Assembly (NCBI RefSeq): GCF_010994095.1
Contig: NZ_WJYO01000005.1
Coordinates: 186,001-250,000 of the forward strand
Direction: 5' to 3'
DNA from: Mumia xiangluensis
GTDB lineage: Bacteria; Actinomycetota; Actinomycetes; Propionibacteriales; Nocardioidaceae
DNA length: 64,000 nucleotides
Of the stretch, positions 56,288-64,000 are shown in pieces; positions within the stretch are counted from its first letter, which is position 1, and the number at the start of each line of letters is the position of its first letter. The translations under genes were made by a program, and so were the position numbers. The notes below the pieces were generated by a model. It searched no databases and was not told where the DNA came from. It worked only from the letters and a program-made list of their open reading frames with translations.

Positions 56288-57078
56288 CCGCCGTCGCCCC
56301 GGAGGTCGGCATCGACCTCAACCGTCCCCGCGTCCCGTTCACCCGGCTCGTCGGGGTCGAGCTGCGCAAGCTCGCCGACACCCGCGCCGGCAAGTGGCTG
56401 CTGGGCGCGATCGCCGCGATCAGCGTGCTGGTCATGGTGATCATGCTGTGGGTGGTCCTCGCCAACGACATCTCCGTGTCGTTCAAGGACTTCCTCATCG
56501 CCATGAGCGTCCCCATGGGGGTCCTGCTGCCGGTGCTGGGCGTGCTGTCGGTGACCAGCGAGTGGTCGCAGCGCACCGCCCTCGTCACGTTCACGCTCGA
56601 GCCCCACCGAGGTCGCGTGCTTGCGGCCAAGGTCGCCGTCGGCCTCGTCGTCGCCCTGTTCGCCGTGATCGTGGCGGCGATCGCGGCAGCGTTCGGCAAC
56701 GTCATCGCCGGCGCCGCGTCGGACGCGACCGTCTGGAACGTCAACCTCCTCGAGCTTCTCGGCTTCTACGCGATGCAGGCGCTCGGGATCCTGATGGGCC
56801 TCACGTTCGGTGCGCTGCTGCTCAGCTCGCCGGCCGCGATCGTCGTCTACTTCGCCTGGGCCTTCGTCATCCCGACGATCTTCCAGGTCGCAGCGGCGTT
56901 CATCGGCTGGTTCGAGGACCTGCTCCCGTGGATCGACTTCGCCACCGCTCAGACGCCGTTGTTCGACGGCGGCTGGACCGGTGAGAAGTGGGCCCAGCTG
57001 CTCGTGTCCGGCACGATCTGGCTGATCATCCCGTTCATCATCGGCGCGCGCCGCGTCCTGCGGAGCGAGATCAAGTAG
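56284..57078 (+). CDS. ABC-2 type transporter permease
   Basis: This 264-residue membrane protein has six predicted helices (first at about residues 40-60) and a short cytosolic start. LSVTSEWSQRTALVTFTLEP is a recognisable ABC-2 permease segment. It pairs with the preceding ATPase. The exported substrate is not predictable. Confidence 0.9.
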   Translation: MTAVAPEVGIDLNRPRVPFTRLVGVELRKLADTRAGKWLLGAIAAISVLVMVIMLWVVLANDISVSFKDFLIAMSVPMGVLLPVLGVLSVTSEWSQRTALVTFTLEPHRGRVLAAKVAVGLVVALFAVIVAAIAAAFGNVIAGAASDATVWNVNLLELLGFYAMQALGILMGLTFGALLLSSPAAIVVYFAWAFVIPTIFQVAAAFIGWFEDLLPWIDFATAQTPLFDGGWTGEKWAQLLVSGTIWLIIPFIIGARRVLRSEIK

Positions 57079-57140
57079 CCCGCGGCCACCCGCACTGCCC
57101 ACGACGACGTCGCGGCGGTCGTACCTGAGACACTGATCCC

Positions 57141-58379
57141 ATGGTGCAACCCCGCGACGTCGTCGTGCTCGGATCGACCGGTTCGATCGGGACGCAGGCG
57201 CTCGACATCGTCGCCGCCAACCCGGACCGCTTCCGGGTCGTCGGCATCGCGGCTGGCGGGAGCGACCCCGTCCTCATCGCGCAGCAGGCGATCGCGCACG
57301 AGGTCGAGGTCGTCGCCGTCGCGAAGGCGACGGCGGCTCAGGACGTCCAGCTCGCCCTGTACGCCGAGGCGCAGCGCCGCGGATATGCCGAGGGCCAGTT
57401 CCGCCTCCCGCGGATCCTCGCCGGCCCCCGCGCGGCCACCGAGCTGGCCGGCACGTCGTGCGACGTGGTCCTCAACGGCATTACCGGCGCCGTCGGTCTC
57501 GGGCCCACCATCGCCGCGCTCGAGGCCGGGACGACGCTCGCGCTGGCCAACAAGGAGTCACTCATCATCGGCGGCCCCGTCGTCACGGCGCTGGCGCGGC
57601 CTGGCCAGATCGTGCCGGTCGACTCCGAGCACTCGGCGATCGCGCAGGCGCTTCGCGGCGGCACCGCCGCCGAGGTCCGCCGGCTCGTCCTGACGGCGAG
57701 CGGCGGCCCGTTCCGGGGGCGTACGCGGTCCGAGCTCGGCGACGTGACCCCCGAGCAGGCCCTGGCGCACCCCAACTTCGCGATGGGCCCGGTGATCACG
57801 GTCAACTCGGCGACCCTGGTCAACAAGGGTCTCGAGGTGATCGAGGCGCACCTGCTCTTCGACGTGCCGATGGACCGGGTCGACGTGGTGGTCCACCCGC
57901 AGCAGATGATCCACTCGATGGTCGAGTTCGTCGACGGCTCCACGCTCGCCCAGGCGTCGCTGCCGTCGATGCTGATCCCGATCGCGCTCGGCATGGGCTG
58001 GCCCGACCGCGTCCCCGACGCCGGCCCGGGCTGCGACTGGACCCAGGCGTCCTCGTGGGACTTCGCGCCCCTCGACGACGAGGCGTTCCCCGCCGTGCGC
58101 CTGGCGCGCCAGGCAGGCGCGTTCGGCCGTACGGCCCCCGCGGTCTACAACGCCGCCAACGAGGAGTGCGTCGCGGCGTTCCTCGACGGGAACCTTCCGT
58201 TCCTCGCGATCGTCGACACCGTGGGCGCGGTGCTGGCCGAGCACCTCACCGACCCCGGCGTACGCTCGGCCTCAAGCCCCTTGACCGCCGATGACGTCCT
58301 CGCGGCGGACGCTGCGGCGCGCGAGCGGGCGCGGGAGCTGATGGCGGGCGAGGCCCGGACTGCACAGGAGGCACGATGA
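57141..58379 (+). CDS. dxr: 1-deoxy-D-xylulose 5-phosphate reductoisomerase
   Basis: This 412-residue enzyme makes 2-C-methyl-D-erythritol 4-phosphate with NADPH, the first committed step of the MEP isoprenoid pathway. The NADPH loop [14 protein letters not shown] is at residues 9-22; [33 protein letters not shown] and [17 protein letters not shown] carry metal and substrate residues. Its ATG follows a GACACT element by 6 nt, possibly leaderless. It is coupled to the protease gene (ATGA). Confidence 0.97.
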   Translation: MVQPRDVVVLGSTGSIGTQALDIVAANPDRFRVVGIAAGGSDPVLIAQQAIAHEVEVVAVAKATAAQDVQLALYAEAQRRGYAEGQFRLPRILAGPRAATELAGTSCDVVLNGITGAVGLGPTIAALEAGTTLALANKESLIIGGPVVTALARPGQIVPVDSEHSAIAQALRGGTAAEVRRLVLTASGGPFRGRTRSELGDVTPEQALAHPNFAMGPVITVNSATLVNKGLEVIEAHLLFDVPMDRVDVVVHPQQMIHSMVEFVDGSTLAQASLPSMLIPIALGMGWPDRVPDAGPGCDWTQASSWDFAPLDDEAFPAVRLARQAGAFGRTAPAVYNAANEECVAAFLDGNLPFLAIVDTVGAVLAEHLTDPGVRSASSPLTADDVLAADAAARERARELMAGEARTAQEAR

Positions 58380-59680
58380 GCGCGACACCGTGGCTGTACG
58401 CCCTCGGTGCCGTCGTGCTGCTGCTCGGGCTCGCGGTCTCCATCGCGCTGCACGAGGTCGGCCACATGTACCCCGCCAAGAAGTTCGGCGCGAAGGTCAC
58501 CCAGTACTTCGTCGGCTTCGGTCGCACGCTGTGGTCCACGCGCCGCGGTGAGACCGAGTACGGCATCAAGGCGTTCCCGCTGGGCGGCTTCGTCAAGATC
58601 CAGGGCATGCTCCCGCCGAACCCGGGCGACGAGCCCGGCGTCGTCCGCAAGTCCAACACCGGCATGCTGACACAGCTGGCCTTCGACGCGCGCTCAGCCG
58701 AGTACGAGCACGTGGCGCCGGAGGACGAGCCTCGCCTGTTCTACCGGCTGGCGTGGTGGAAGAAGGCGATCGTGATGGCGGGCGGTCCCGTCGTCAACCT
58801 GGTCATCGCGTTCGTCCTCTTCGCTGCGGTCTTCCTGACGATCGGCGCGAGCACCGCCACCACCACCGTGGACTCCGTCTCCGACTGCGCGATCCCGTCG
58901 AGCGAGGCCGGCCGTACGTGCACGGACGAGGACCCCGTCGCACCCGCGAAGCAGGCCGGTCTCGAGCCGGGCGACACGATCACCTCCTTCAACGGGGACG
59001 AGATCAGCAGCTGGGACGAGCTGACCCGCGCCATCCGCGCCAACGGCGACGCTCCTGCGACCATCGGCTACGAGCGGGACGGGACGGCCCAGACGGTCAC
59101 CGTCAACACGTCGGTGCTCGCCCGCACGTCGTTGGACGATCCCGACAAGACGGAGAACGTCGGCTTCCTGGGCGTCGGCCCCACGCAGGTGTACGAGCGC
59201 CAGGACCTCCTCTTCGTCGCCTCGACGATGGGCGACATGACCGTCCAGACGGTCAAGGCGATCGGCTCGCTGCCCGAGAAGATGGTCGAGGTGACCAAGG
59301 CAGCCTTCGGTGCCGAGCGCGGCCAGGACACGCCGATGAGCCCGGTCGGCGCGAGCCGCGTCGCCGGTGAGATCACCTCCAGCGAGCTCACCACAGTGAC
59401 CGACAAGGTCTACAGCGTCACGCTGATGCTGGCGAGCCTCAACCTGTTCGTCGGTCTCTTCAACCTGATCCCGCTGCTCCCGCTGGACGGCGGCCACATC
59501 GCCGGCGCCCTGTGGGAAGGCATCCGCAACGGCTGGGCCCGCCTGCGCCGCCGGCCGATCCCCGGCCCGGTCGACGTGGCGACCATGCTGCCCGTCGCGT
59601 ACGCCGTGGGTGCCGTCCTCTTGGTGATGGGCGTCATCCTGGTCTATGTCGACATCGTGAACCCCGTACGCCTCACCTGA
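58376..59680 (+). CDS. Site-2 type intramembrane zinc metalloprotease (RseP/Rip1 family)
   Basis: This 434-residue membrane protease has the HExxH motif as ALHEVGH (His26, Glu27, His30) in the first helix, a PDZ domain (about residues 195-275, [18 protein letters not shown]), and the third metal ligand in [13 protein letters not shown] near residue 370. It cuts anti-sigma factors and other membrane proteins; Rip1 is the mycobacterial counterpart. Location between dxr and ispG is conserved in actinobacteria. Confidence 0.95.
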   Translation: MSATPWLYALGAVVLLLGLAVSIALHEVGHMYPAKKFGAKVTQYFVGFGRTLWSTRRGETEYGIKAFPLGGFVKIQGMLPPNPGDEPGVVRKSNTGMLTQLAFDARSAEYEHVAPEDEPRLFYRLAWWKKAIVMAGGPVVNLVIAFVLFAAVFLTIGASTATTTVDSVSDCAIPSSEAGRTCTDEDPVAPAKQAGLEPGDTITSFNGDEISSWDELTRAIRANGDAPATIGYERDGTAQTVTVNTSVLARTSLDDPDKTENVGFLGVGPTQVYERQDLLFVASTMGDMTVQTVKAIGSLPEKMVEVTKAAFGAERGQDTPMSPVGASRVAGEITSSELTTVTDKVYSVTLMLASLNLFVGLFNLIPLLPLDGGHIAGALWEGIRNGWARLRRRPIPGPVDVATMLPVAYAVGAVLLVMGVILVYVDIVNPVRLT

Positions 59681-59717
59681 GGCCCGTCGCAACCCACCCG
59701 AGGAGAGTCGTACCCGC

Positions 59718-60866
59718 ATGGACGTCAACCTGGGAATGCCGGCCGCTCCGCCGCCGGTGCTCCGGCCCCGCCGACCCAGCCGCAAGATCAAGGTCGGCAA
59801 GGTCGAGGTGGGTGGAGACGCGCCGGTCTCGGTGCAGTCGATGACGACGACGCCTACGGTCGACGTCAACGCGACCCTCCAGCAGATCGCCGAGCTCACG
59901 GCGGCGGGCTGCGACATCGTCCGTGTCGCCTGCCCGAGCCAGGACGACGCCGAGGCCCTCCCCGACATCGCGCGCAAGTCGCAGATCCCGGTGATCGCCG
60001 ACATCCACTTCCAGCCGAAGTACGTCTTCGCCGCGATCGAGGCCGGCTGCGCCGCCGTACGCGTCAACCCGGGCAACATCCGCAAGTTCGACGACCAGGT
60101 CAAGGAGATCGCGCAGGCCGCGAAGGACCACGGCACGTCGATCCGGATCGGCGTCAACGCGGGCTCGCTCGACAAGCGGCTGCTCGAGAAGTACGGCAAG
60201 CCCACCCCGGAGGCCCTCGTCGAGTCGGCCGTGTGGGAGGCGTCGCTGTTCGAGGAGCACGGTTTCCACGACTTCAAGATCTCGGTCAAGCACAACGACC
60301 CCGTCGTGATGGTCCGCGCCTACGAGCTCCTGGCCGAGAAGGGTGACTGGCCGCTGCACCTCGGCGTCACCGAGGCAGGACCTGCGTTCCAGGGCACCAT
60401 CAAGTCAGCGACGGCGTTCGGGGCGCTGCTGAGCCAGGGGATCGGCGACACGATCCGGGTCTCGCTGTCCGCGCCGCCGGTCGAGGAGGTCAAGGTCGGC
60501 ATCCAGATCCTGCAGTCGCTGAACCTCCGCCCGCGCAAGCTCGAGATCGTGTCGTGCCCGTCGTGCGGACGCGCCCAGGTCGACGTCTACACGCTGGCCG
60601 AGGAGGTCACCGCCGGGCTCGAGGGCATGGAGGTTCCCCTGCGCGTCGCCGTCATGGGCTGCGTCGTGAACGGTCCGGGCGAGGCCCGGGAGGCCGATCT
60701 CGGCGTCGCGTCCGGCAACGGCAAGGGTCAGATCTTCGTCAAGGGCGAGGTCATCAAGACTGTGCCGGAGTCGAAGATCGTCGAGACCCTCATCGAAGAG
60801 GCCATGCGGATCGCCGAGGACATGGAGCCGGTCGAGGGCGCAGCGCCGTCGGTCGCCGTCTCCTAG
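59718..60866 (+). CDS. ispG: 4-hydroxy-3-methylbut-2-en-1-yl diphosphate synthase
   Basis: This 382-residue [4Fe-4S] enzyme of the MEP pathway makes HMBPP from the cyclic diphosphate. The cluster ligands are visible as CPSCGR (about residues 280-283) and CVVNGPGEA (about 315); [19 protein letters not shown] and [11 protein letters not shown] belong to the TIM barrel. ATG 59718 is preceded by GAGGAGAG. The long repeat array begins 15 bp after its stop. Confidence 0.96.
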   Translation: MDVNLGMPAAPPPVLRPRRPSRKIKVGKVEVGGDAPVSVQSMTTTPTVDVNATLQQIAELTAAGCDIVRVACPSQDDAEALPDIARKSQIPVIADIHFQPKYVFAAIEAGCAAVRVNPGNIRKFDDQVKEIAQAAKDHGTSIRIGVNAGSLDKRLLEKYGKPTPEALVESAVWEASLFEEHGFHDFKISVKHNDPVVMVRAYELLAEKGDWPLHLGVTEAGPAFQGTIKSATAFGALLSQGIGDTIRVSLSAPPVEEVKVGIQILQSLNLRPRKLEIVSCPSCGRAQVDVYTLAEEVTAGLEGMEVPLRVAVMGCVVNGPGEAREADLGVASGNGKGQIFVKGEVIKTVPESKIVETLIEEAMRIAEDMEPVEGAAPSVAVS

Positions 60867-60880
60867 GGCTCCGGCTCGCG

Positions 60881-61255
60881 GGGTTTCGACTCGCTGCGCT
60901 CGCTCAACCAGCGGGCGGCGCGCGGGGTTTCGACTCGCTGCGCTCGCTCAACCAGCGGGCGGCGCGCGGGGTTTCGACTCGCTGCGCTCGCTCAACCAGC
61001 GGGGCGGCGCGGGGGGTTTCGACTCGCTGCGCTCGCTCAGCCAGCGGGGCGGCGCGGGGGGTTTCGACTCGCTGCGCTCGCTCGACCAGCGGTGCGGCGC
61101 GGGGGGTTTCGACTCGCTGCGCTCGCTCAGCCAGCGGGGCGGCGCGGGGGGTTTCGACTCGCTGCGCTCGCTCAACCAGCGGCGCGGGCTCGCGGGGTTT
61201 CGACTCGCTGCGCTCGCTCGACCAGCGGTGCGGCGCGGGGGGTTTCGACTCGAGC
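60881..61255. repeat. Tandem array of nine 44-46 bp units
   Basis: This is the content of the 397-base gap at 60867-61263. The core GGTTTCGACTCGCTGCGCTC recurs with its TTT at 60884, 60928, 60972, 61017, 61062, 61107, 61152 and 61198; a ninth, truncated unit is at 61243. Each full unit ends CGCTC(A/G)(A/G)CCAGCGG followed by a G/C-rich joint of varying length. Unit-to-unit differences are a few bases only. The array lies between the convergent ispG and DinB genes. The same unit occurs singly at 53308, and its ends resemble the array at 7018-7354. Confidence 0.93.
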
Positions 61256-61263
61256 GGTGCGGG

Positions 61264-61779
61264 CTACTCGCCGACCGTGTCGGCGGCGATCTCGGTGACG
61301 ATGTCGAGGTGACCGACGTGCCTCGCGTACTCCTGCAGAAGGTGCAGCAGGATCCACGCGAGGTTCGGCGGGTCCTTCTCGAACCGGCCACCGGTCCCGG
61401 CCACGTCCAGCAGGTCCGCCTGCGCGACGATCGCGCGTGACCGCTCGGCCTGCGCTAGGAACCGCTCGCGCAGCACCGCGTACGTCTCGGCGTCCGCGAC
61501 GTACCACTCCTCGGTGCCGTGGAGCGAGTCTCCCCACGGGTCGGAGACCTGCTCCGCGAGGAAACCCCACACCAGCCACCGGCGCTCGACGTACGTCAGG
61601 TGCTTGAGGAGCCCGAGCGGGGTCCACCGTGACGGGACCTGGCTCACCGCCCGCTGGTCGTCGGGTGTCGCGTCGAGCGTGCGGAGCAGCGCGTCGCGGA
61701 GGTGGTCGAGCTGACCTGCGAGCAGGGCCTGCGGGTCGCGGAGCTCTGTCGGGGGTTCTCCGAGGGGCTGGACGGTCAT
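61264..61779 (-). CDS. DinB-like (DUF664/mycothiol-dependent) protein
   Basis: This 171-residue four-helix protein is of the DinB superfamily with the metal-binding His triad: His60 in LLKHLTYVERRW and His154 and His157 in EYARHVGHLDIV. Actinobacterial members are often mycothiol S-transferases that detoxify electrophiles. It starts at ATG 61779 and runs toward the repeat array. Its insertion between ispG and the GNAT gene breaks an otherwise conserved order. Confidence 0.88.
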   Translation of the reverse strand: MTVQPLGEPPTELRDPQALLAGQLDHLRDALLRTLDATPDDQRAVSQVPSRWTPLGLLKHLTYVERRWLVWGFLAEQVSDPWGDSLHGTEEWYVADAETYAVLRERFLAQAERSRAIVAQADLLDVAGTGGRFEKDPPNLAWILLHLLQEYARHVGHLDIVTEIAADTVGE

Positions 61780-61865
61780 GCGGCCGAGCGTACGTCGGCG
61801 GTCGGCCCGTGGCTCTCGTCGACCCGTACGGATAGGCTCGACCCCAGCGACTCGGAGGAGGCCCG

Positions 61866-62708
61866 GTGCTCAGCACGACGACAGGCGTCCGCGTCCTGCG
61901 CGAGGGTGACCTGCCTGCGCTGCAGGTCCTGATCGACCGGGACCCGATCGTCAACCTGTTCGTCGATCATCGCGCTGCCAGCACCCGCCTGTCGCCGCGC
62001 TGGCTCGGCGGCGAGATCTGGGGCTACTTCGAGGACGACGCGCTGGTGTCGGCCTGCCACGTCGCCGCCAACATGGTGCCGGTGGAGGCGACTGCCGAGG
62101 CGGTGGCCGCGTTCGCCGAGCGGGCGAGGCTCACCGGACGCCTGTCCTCGTCGATCGTCGGCCCGCGTGCCGCTGCGGTCGGACTCTGGGAGCGCGTCCA
62201 GGAGGCGTGGGGGCCGGCACGCTCGCTCCGCCTGAACCAGCCGTTCCTCCAGACGGCCGACGCGCCTCTCGTGACGCCCGATCCGCGGTTGCGCGCTGTG
62301 CTCATCGACGAGGTCGACGTCCTCTATCCCGCAAGCGTCGCGATGTTCGAGGAGGAGGTCGGCGAGAGTCCCGAGCTCCCCGGCCGCAACAGCTATCGCG
62401 CACGGGTCACGCAGCTCGTCGCCCGCGGCTGGGCGTACGCGATCATCGAGGACGGCGAGGTCCTGTTCAAGGCCGAGGTCGGCTCGGCGTCGGCGAAGGG
62501 ATGCCAGATCCAGGGCGTGTACGTCGCGCCGCAGCACCGCGGCAAGGGCCTCGGCACCGCCGGGATGGCGGCGGTCGTCGAGCGCGTTCGCCGCGAGGTC
62601 GCACCGGTCGTCTCCCTGTACGTGAACGACTACAACCATGTGGCTCGGGCCGTCTACGAACGCGTCGGATTCGTCCAGACCGAGACCTTCGCATCGGTCC
62701 TGTTTTGA
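61866..62708 (+). CDS. GNAT family N-acetyltransferase with DUF4081 domain
   Basis: This 280-residue protein has an N-terminal DUF4081-like half (VRVLREGDLPALQVLIDRDP in part) and a C-terminal GNAT domain with the acetyl-CoA loop VAPQHRGKGLGTAGMAAVV and YVNDYNHVARAVYERVGF. The same gene follows ispG in mycobacteria. GTG 61866 follows GGAGGAG; TAGGCT at 61833-61838 is a good -10. The acceptor substrate is unknown. Confidence 0.92.
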   Translation: MLSTTTGVRVLREGDLPALQVLIDRDPIVNLFVDHRAASTRLSPRWLGGEIWGYFEDDALVSACHVAANMVPVEATAEAVAAFAERARLTGRLSSSIVGPRAAAVGLWERVQEAWGPARSLRLNQPFLQTADAPLVTPDPRLRAVLIDEVDVLYPASVAMFEEEVGESPELPGRNSYRARVTQLVARGWAYAIIEDGEVLFKAEVGSASAKGCQIQGVYVAPQHRGKGLGTAGMAAVVERVRREVAPVVSLYVNDYNHVARAVYERVGFVQTETFASVLF

Positions 62709-62721
62709 TGAGTACAGCCAG

Positions 62722-63306
62722 ATGAGTACGGTCGCGCTCCGCCGGACGCTGATCGGGCTCGTGACGGCCGCGGCGCTCGGCGCCGGCTTCGTCGTCTCGC
62801 CGGCCGATGCCGCCGTACGCCGTCTCGACGACCCTCGCGGCGACGCGCTGGCCGCGCTCGACATCTCCGCGGTGAGCATCCGCAACGCGAGGTCGGTCGT
62901 CACGGTGACGCTCCGGGTCCCGCGGCTCGAGCGGCGAAGGGTCGGTGGCATCACGGTCTTCGTCCGGCGGAAGGTCGCGGGCCGACCGGAGTACGCCGCC
63001 TCGAAGGTACGCCGCGGGGACCGCTGGCGGACCACGTGGCAGGAGTTCGGGGCCAGCAGGCTGCCGTGCAGCGGTCTGCGCGTACGCCTGCGCGAGCGGC
63101 GCGTCGTCGTCTCGATCCCGCAACGCTGCCTGGGACACAACCGTTCGGCCGTCCGGATCCAGGCGTCCCTCTTCACCCGCGCGTACCTGCGCGGCAACGT
63201 CCCGGACGAGGTCGTCCTCAACCCGACGCCGGGCCCGACGCTCCCCATCGACGGGGTGCCGTCGGTCCGCGGGACGCGCATGACACCCTGGGTCGCACAC
63301 CGCTGA
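62722..63306 (+). CDS. Secreted protein of unknown function, paralogue of the gene at 63750
   Basis: This 194-residue protein has a signal peptide (LIGLVTAAALGAGFVVSPADA). The mature part starts with RRLDDPRGDALAALDISAV, then basic beta-strand-like repeats, two Cys (PCSGLRV and RCLGHN) that may form a disulfide, and a Pro-rich end. No known domain is recognised. The protein starting at 63750 shares the signal-plus-D-x-R-x-DA-x-AALDI layout. ATG 62722 is chosen because it gives the signal peptide. Confidence 0.82.
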   Translation: MSTVALRRTLIGLVTAAALGAGFVVSPADAAVRRLDDPRGDALAALDISAVSIRNARSVVTVTLRVPRLERRRVGGITVFVRRKVAGRPEYAASKVRRGDRWRTTWQEFGASRLPCSGLRVRLRERRVVVSIPQRCLGHNRSAVRIQASLFTRAYLRGNVPDEVVLNPTPGPTLPIDGVPSVRGTRMTPWVAHR

Positions 63307-63319
63307 CGATGGAGGACCC

Positions 63320-63697
63320 ATGGCCCGACCTGCACGTGACGTGACCGCCCTCGCGGTCCTGCTCGGAGCCGCCGGCGTCACCCACTTCGTACGCCCGCGG
63401 CCGTACGAGCGGATCGTCCCGAAGGCGCTGCCCGCCAAGCGCGAGCTCGTGTACGCGAGCGGTGTGGCCGAGCTCGTGTGTGCCGTCGGTCTGGTGCACC
63501 CGAGGACACGGAAGGCGGCGGGATACCTCTCGACCGCGCTGCTCGTCGCGGTCTTCCCGGCGAACATCCAGATGGCCGTCGACGTGACGCGGAGCCGACG
63601 CGCCTCGGCCGCTTTCAAGGCCGGCACGATCGCGCGGCTCCCGATGCAGCTGCCGCTCATCCGTACAGCGTGGAAGGCGACCCGCGAGGTCGGTTAG
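63320..63697 (+). CDS. DoxX-like small membrane protein
   Basis: This 125-residue protein has about four membrane segments (VTALAVLLGAAGVTHFVRP, then VYASGVAELVCAVGLVHP and AAGYLSTALLVAVFPANIQM), the pattern of DoxX/DUF4267-like proteins. ATG 63320 follows GGAGGA, 13 nt after the upstream gene. Function is uncertain. Confidence 0.85.
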   Translation: MARPARDVTALAVLLGAAGVTHFVRPRPYERIVPKALPAKRELVYASGVAELVCAVGLVHPRTRKAAGYLSTALLVAVFPANIQMAVDVTRSRRASAAFKAGTIARLPMQLPLIRTAWKATREVG

Positions 63698-63700
63698 GCT
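63695..63700 (+). promoter_or_regulatory. -10 candidate for the terminal gene
   Basis: TAGGCT overlaps the TAG stop of the DoxX-like gene and lies 50 nt before the next ATG, which has its own ribosome site (GCAGGAG). The last gene may therefore be transcribed separately. Confidence 0.4.
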
Positions 63701-63749
63701 TCGGCCACCCGCCCCGACCCCCGAGGGCGACCCCCGCAGGAGCACCCCC

Positions 63750-64000
63750 ATGATCCGTACCCTCCGGACCGTTGCCATCGGCGCCGCGGCTGCCGCGCTC
63801 GTCGTCGGCATGACGGCATCACCGGCCGCCGCGAAGACCCGCACCTTCACGGACAAGCGCACCGACGCCGTCGCGGCGCTCGACATCACCAAGGTGAAGG
63901 TCAAGAACAAGAAGCACGCCGTGGTCGTCCGCATGACGGTCCCGGACTTCGACAAGTCGAAGCTCGGCAGCGTCATGCTGAGCATCCGCACGAAGTCGAA
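63750..64000 (+). CDS. Secreted protein of unknown function (C-terminus beyond the window)
   Basis: An ATG at 63750 opens a frame that is still open at the window end (83 residues seen). It has a signal peptide (VAIGAAAAALVVGMTASPAA, then AAK) and a mature start TFTDKRTDAVAALDITKVKV. It aligns with the protein at 62722-63306 through the DA-x-AALDI segment and the following basic strands, so the two are paralogues. The ribosome site is GCAGGAG. Confidence 0.82.
   Translation, partial: MIRTLRTVAIGAAAAALVVGMTASPAAAKTRTFTDKRTDAVAALDITKVKVKNKKHAVVVRMTVPDFDKSKLGSVMLSIRTKS

Noticed and set aside
60881-61255. CRISPR array
   Set aside because: The repeated unit including its joint is nearly identical each time. 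There are no unique spacers of 25-40 bp, and no cas gene is present.
60554-61312. Open frame across the 45-bp array with a repeated Ser-Thr-Arg-Cys-Ala-Arg peptide
   Set aside because: It begins inside ispG in another frame and merely reads the tandem DNA repeat.

Overview
The window comes from a high-GC actinobacterial chromosome, most likely a member of the Propionibacteriales/Nocardioidaceae (Nocardioides-like). This is inferred, not proven. The grounds are uniform GC-rich codon use, frequent GTG starts with ATGA/GTGA/TGATG gene couplings, an F420-type LLM oxidoreductase, a monomeric isocitrate dehydrogenase, a DUF2469 gene, a mycothiol-type DinB protein, actinobacterial housekeeping synteny, and dispersed GGTTTCGACTCGCTGCGCTC-type repeats. 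No tRNA, rRNA, phage, transposase or CRISPR locus was seen.

Region 1 (1-15.8 kb) is a catabolic island for CoA-activated acids. A long minus-strand run starts at a cupin gene (15778) and reads through a membrane protein, MaoC hydratase, LLM oxidoreductase, CaiB CoA-transferase, PrpD, a three-domain RidA protein, a paired MaoC-type hydratase, a repeat array, a thiolase-like protein lacking the usual Cys, a DUF35 partner and an acyl-CoA dehydrogenase, ending at a hairpin at 4180-4220. A second short operon (CaiB, cyclase, PrpD; 3184 to beyond base 1) diverges from a CitE-like lyase gene. The substrate cannot be named from sequence. The logic (activate, hydrate, retro-aldol or lyase cleavage, dehydrogenate) is that of a branched or cyclic acid degradation route.

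Region 2 (15.9-22.1 kb) holds gluconokinase and gluconate permease, a heterodimeric ABC exporter with one degenerate ATP site, and a HIT protein. Region 3 (22.3-42.7 kb) is the conserved translation, secretion and envelope block: rpsP-khpA-rimM-trmD, a solitary LuxR regulator inserted before rplS, two lepB genes, rnhB, DUF2469, yraN, comM, dprA, xerC, icd, an M23 protein, a CAP protein, rpsB-tsf-pyrH-frr-cdsA and rlmN.

Region 4 (42.7-57.1 kb) separates rlmN from dxr. It contains a HAD phosphatase, a crotonase-fold protein, a DCC thiol protein, a truncated acyl-CoA-synthetase relative and an Lrp/AsnC regulator. These are followed by a PotABCD-type polyamine importer with a class III aminotransferase and an aldehyde dehydrogenase (a likely putrescine-to-GABA route), then a NarL-type two-component system facing a DrrAB-type ABC transporter. 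Region 5 (57.1-64 kb) is dxr-rip-ispG (MEP pathway plus site-2 protease), a nine-unit tandem repeat, DinB, GNAT, and two related secreted proteins flanking a DoxX-like protein; the last gene runs off the window.

Non-coding structure is rich. There are two repeat arrays and one single copy of related families, a perfect 41-bp inverted repeat, an AT-rich 28-bp palindrome between divergent operons, a duplicated operator-like motif, and several strong terminator hairpins between convergent genes.
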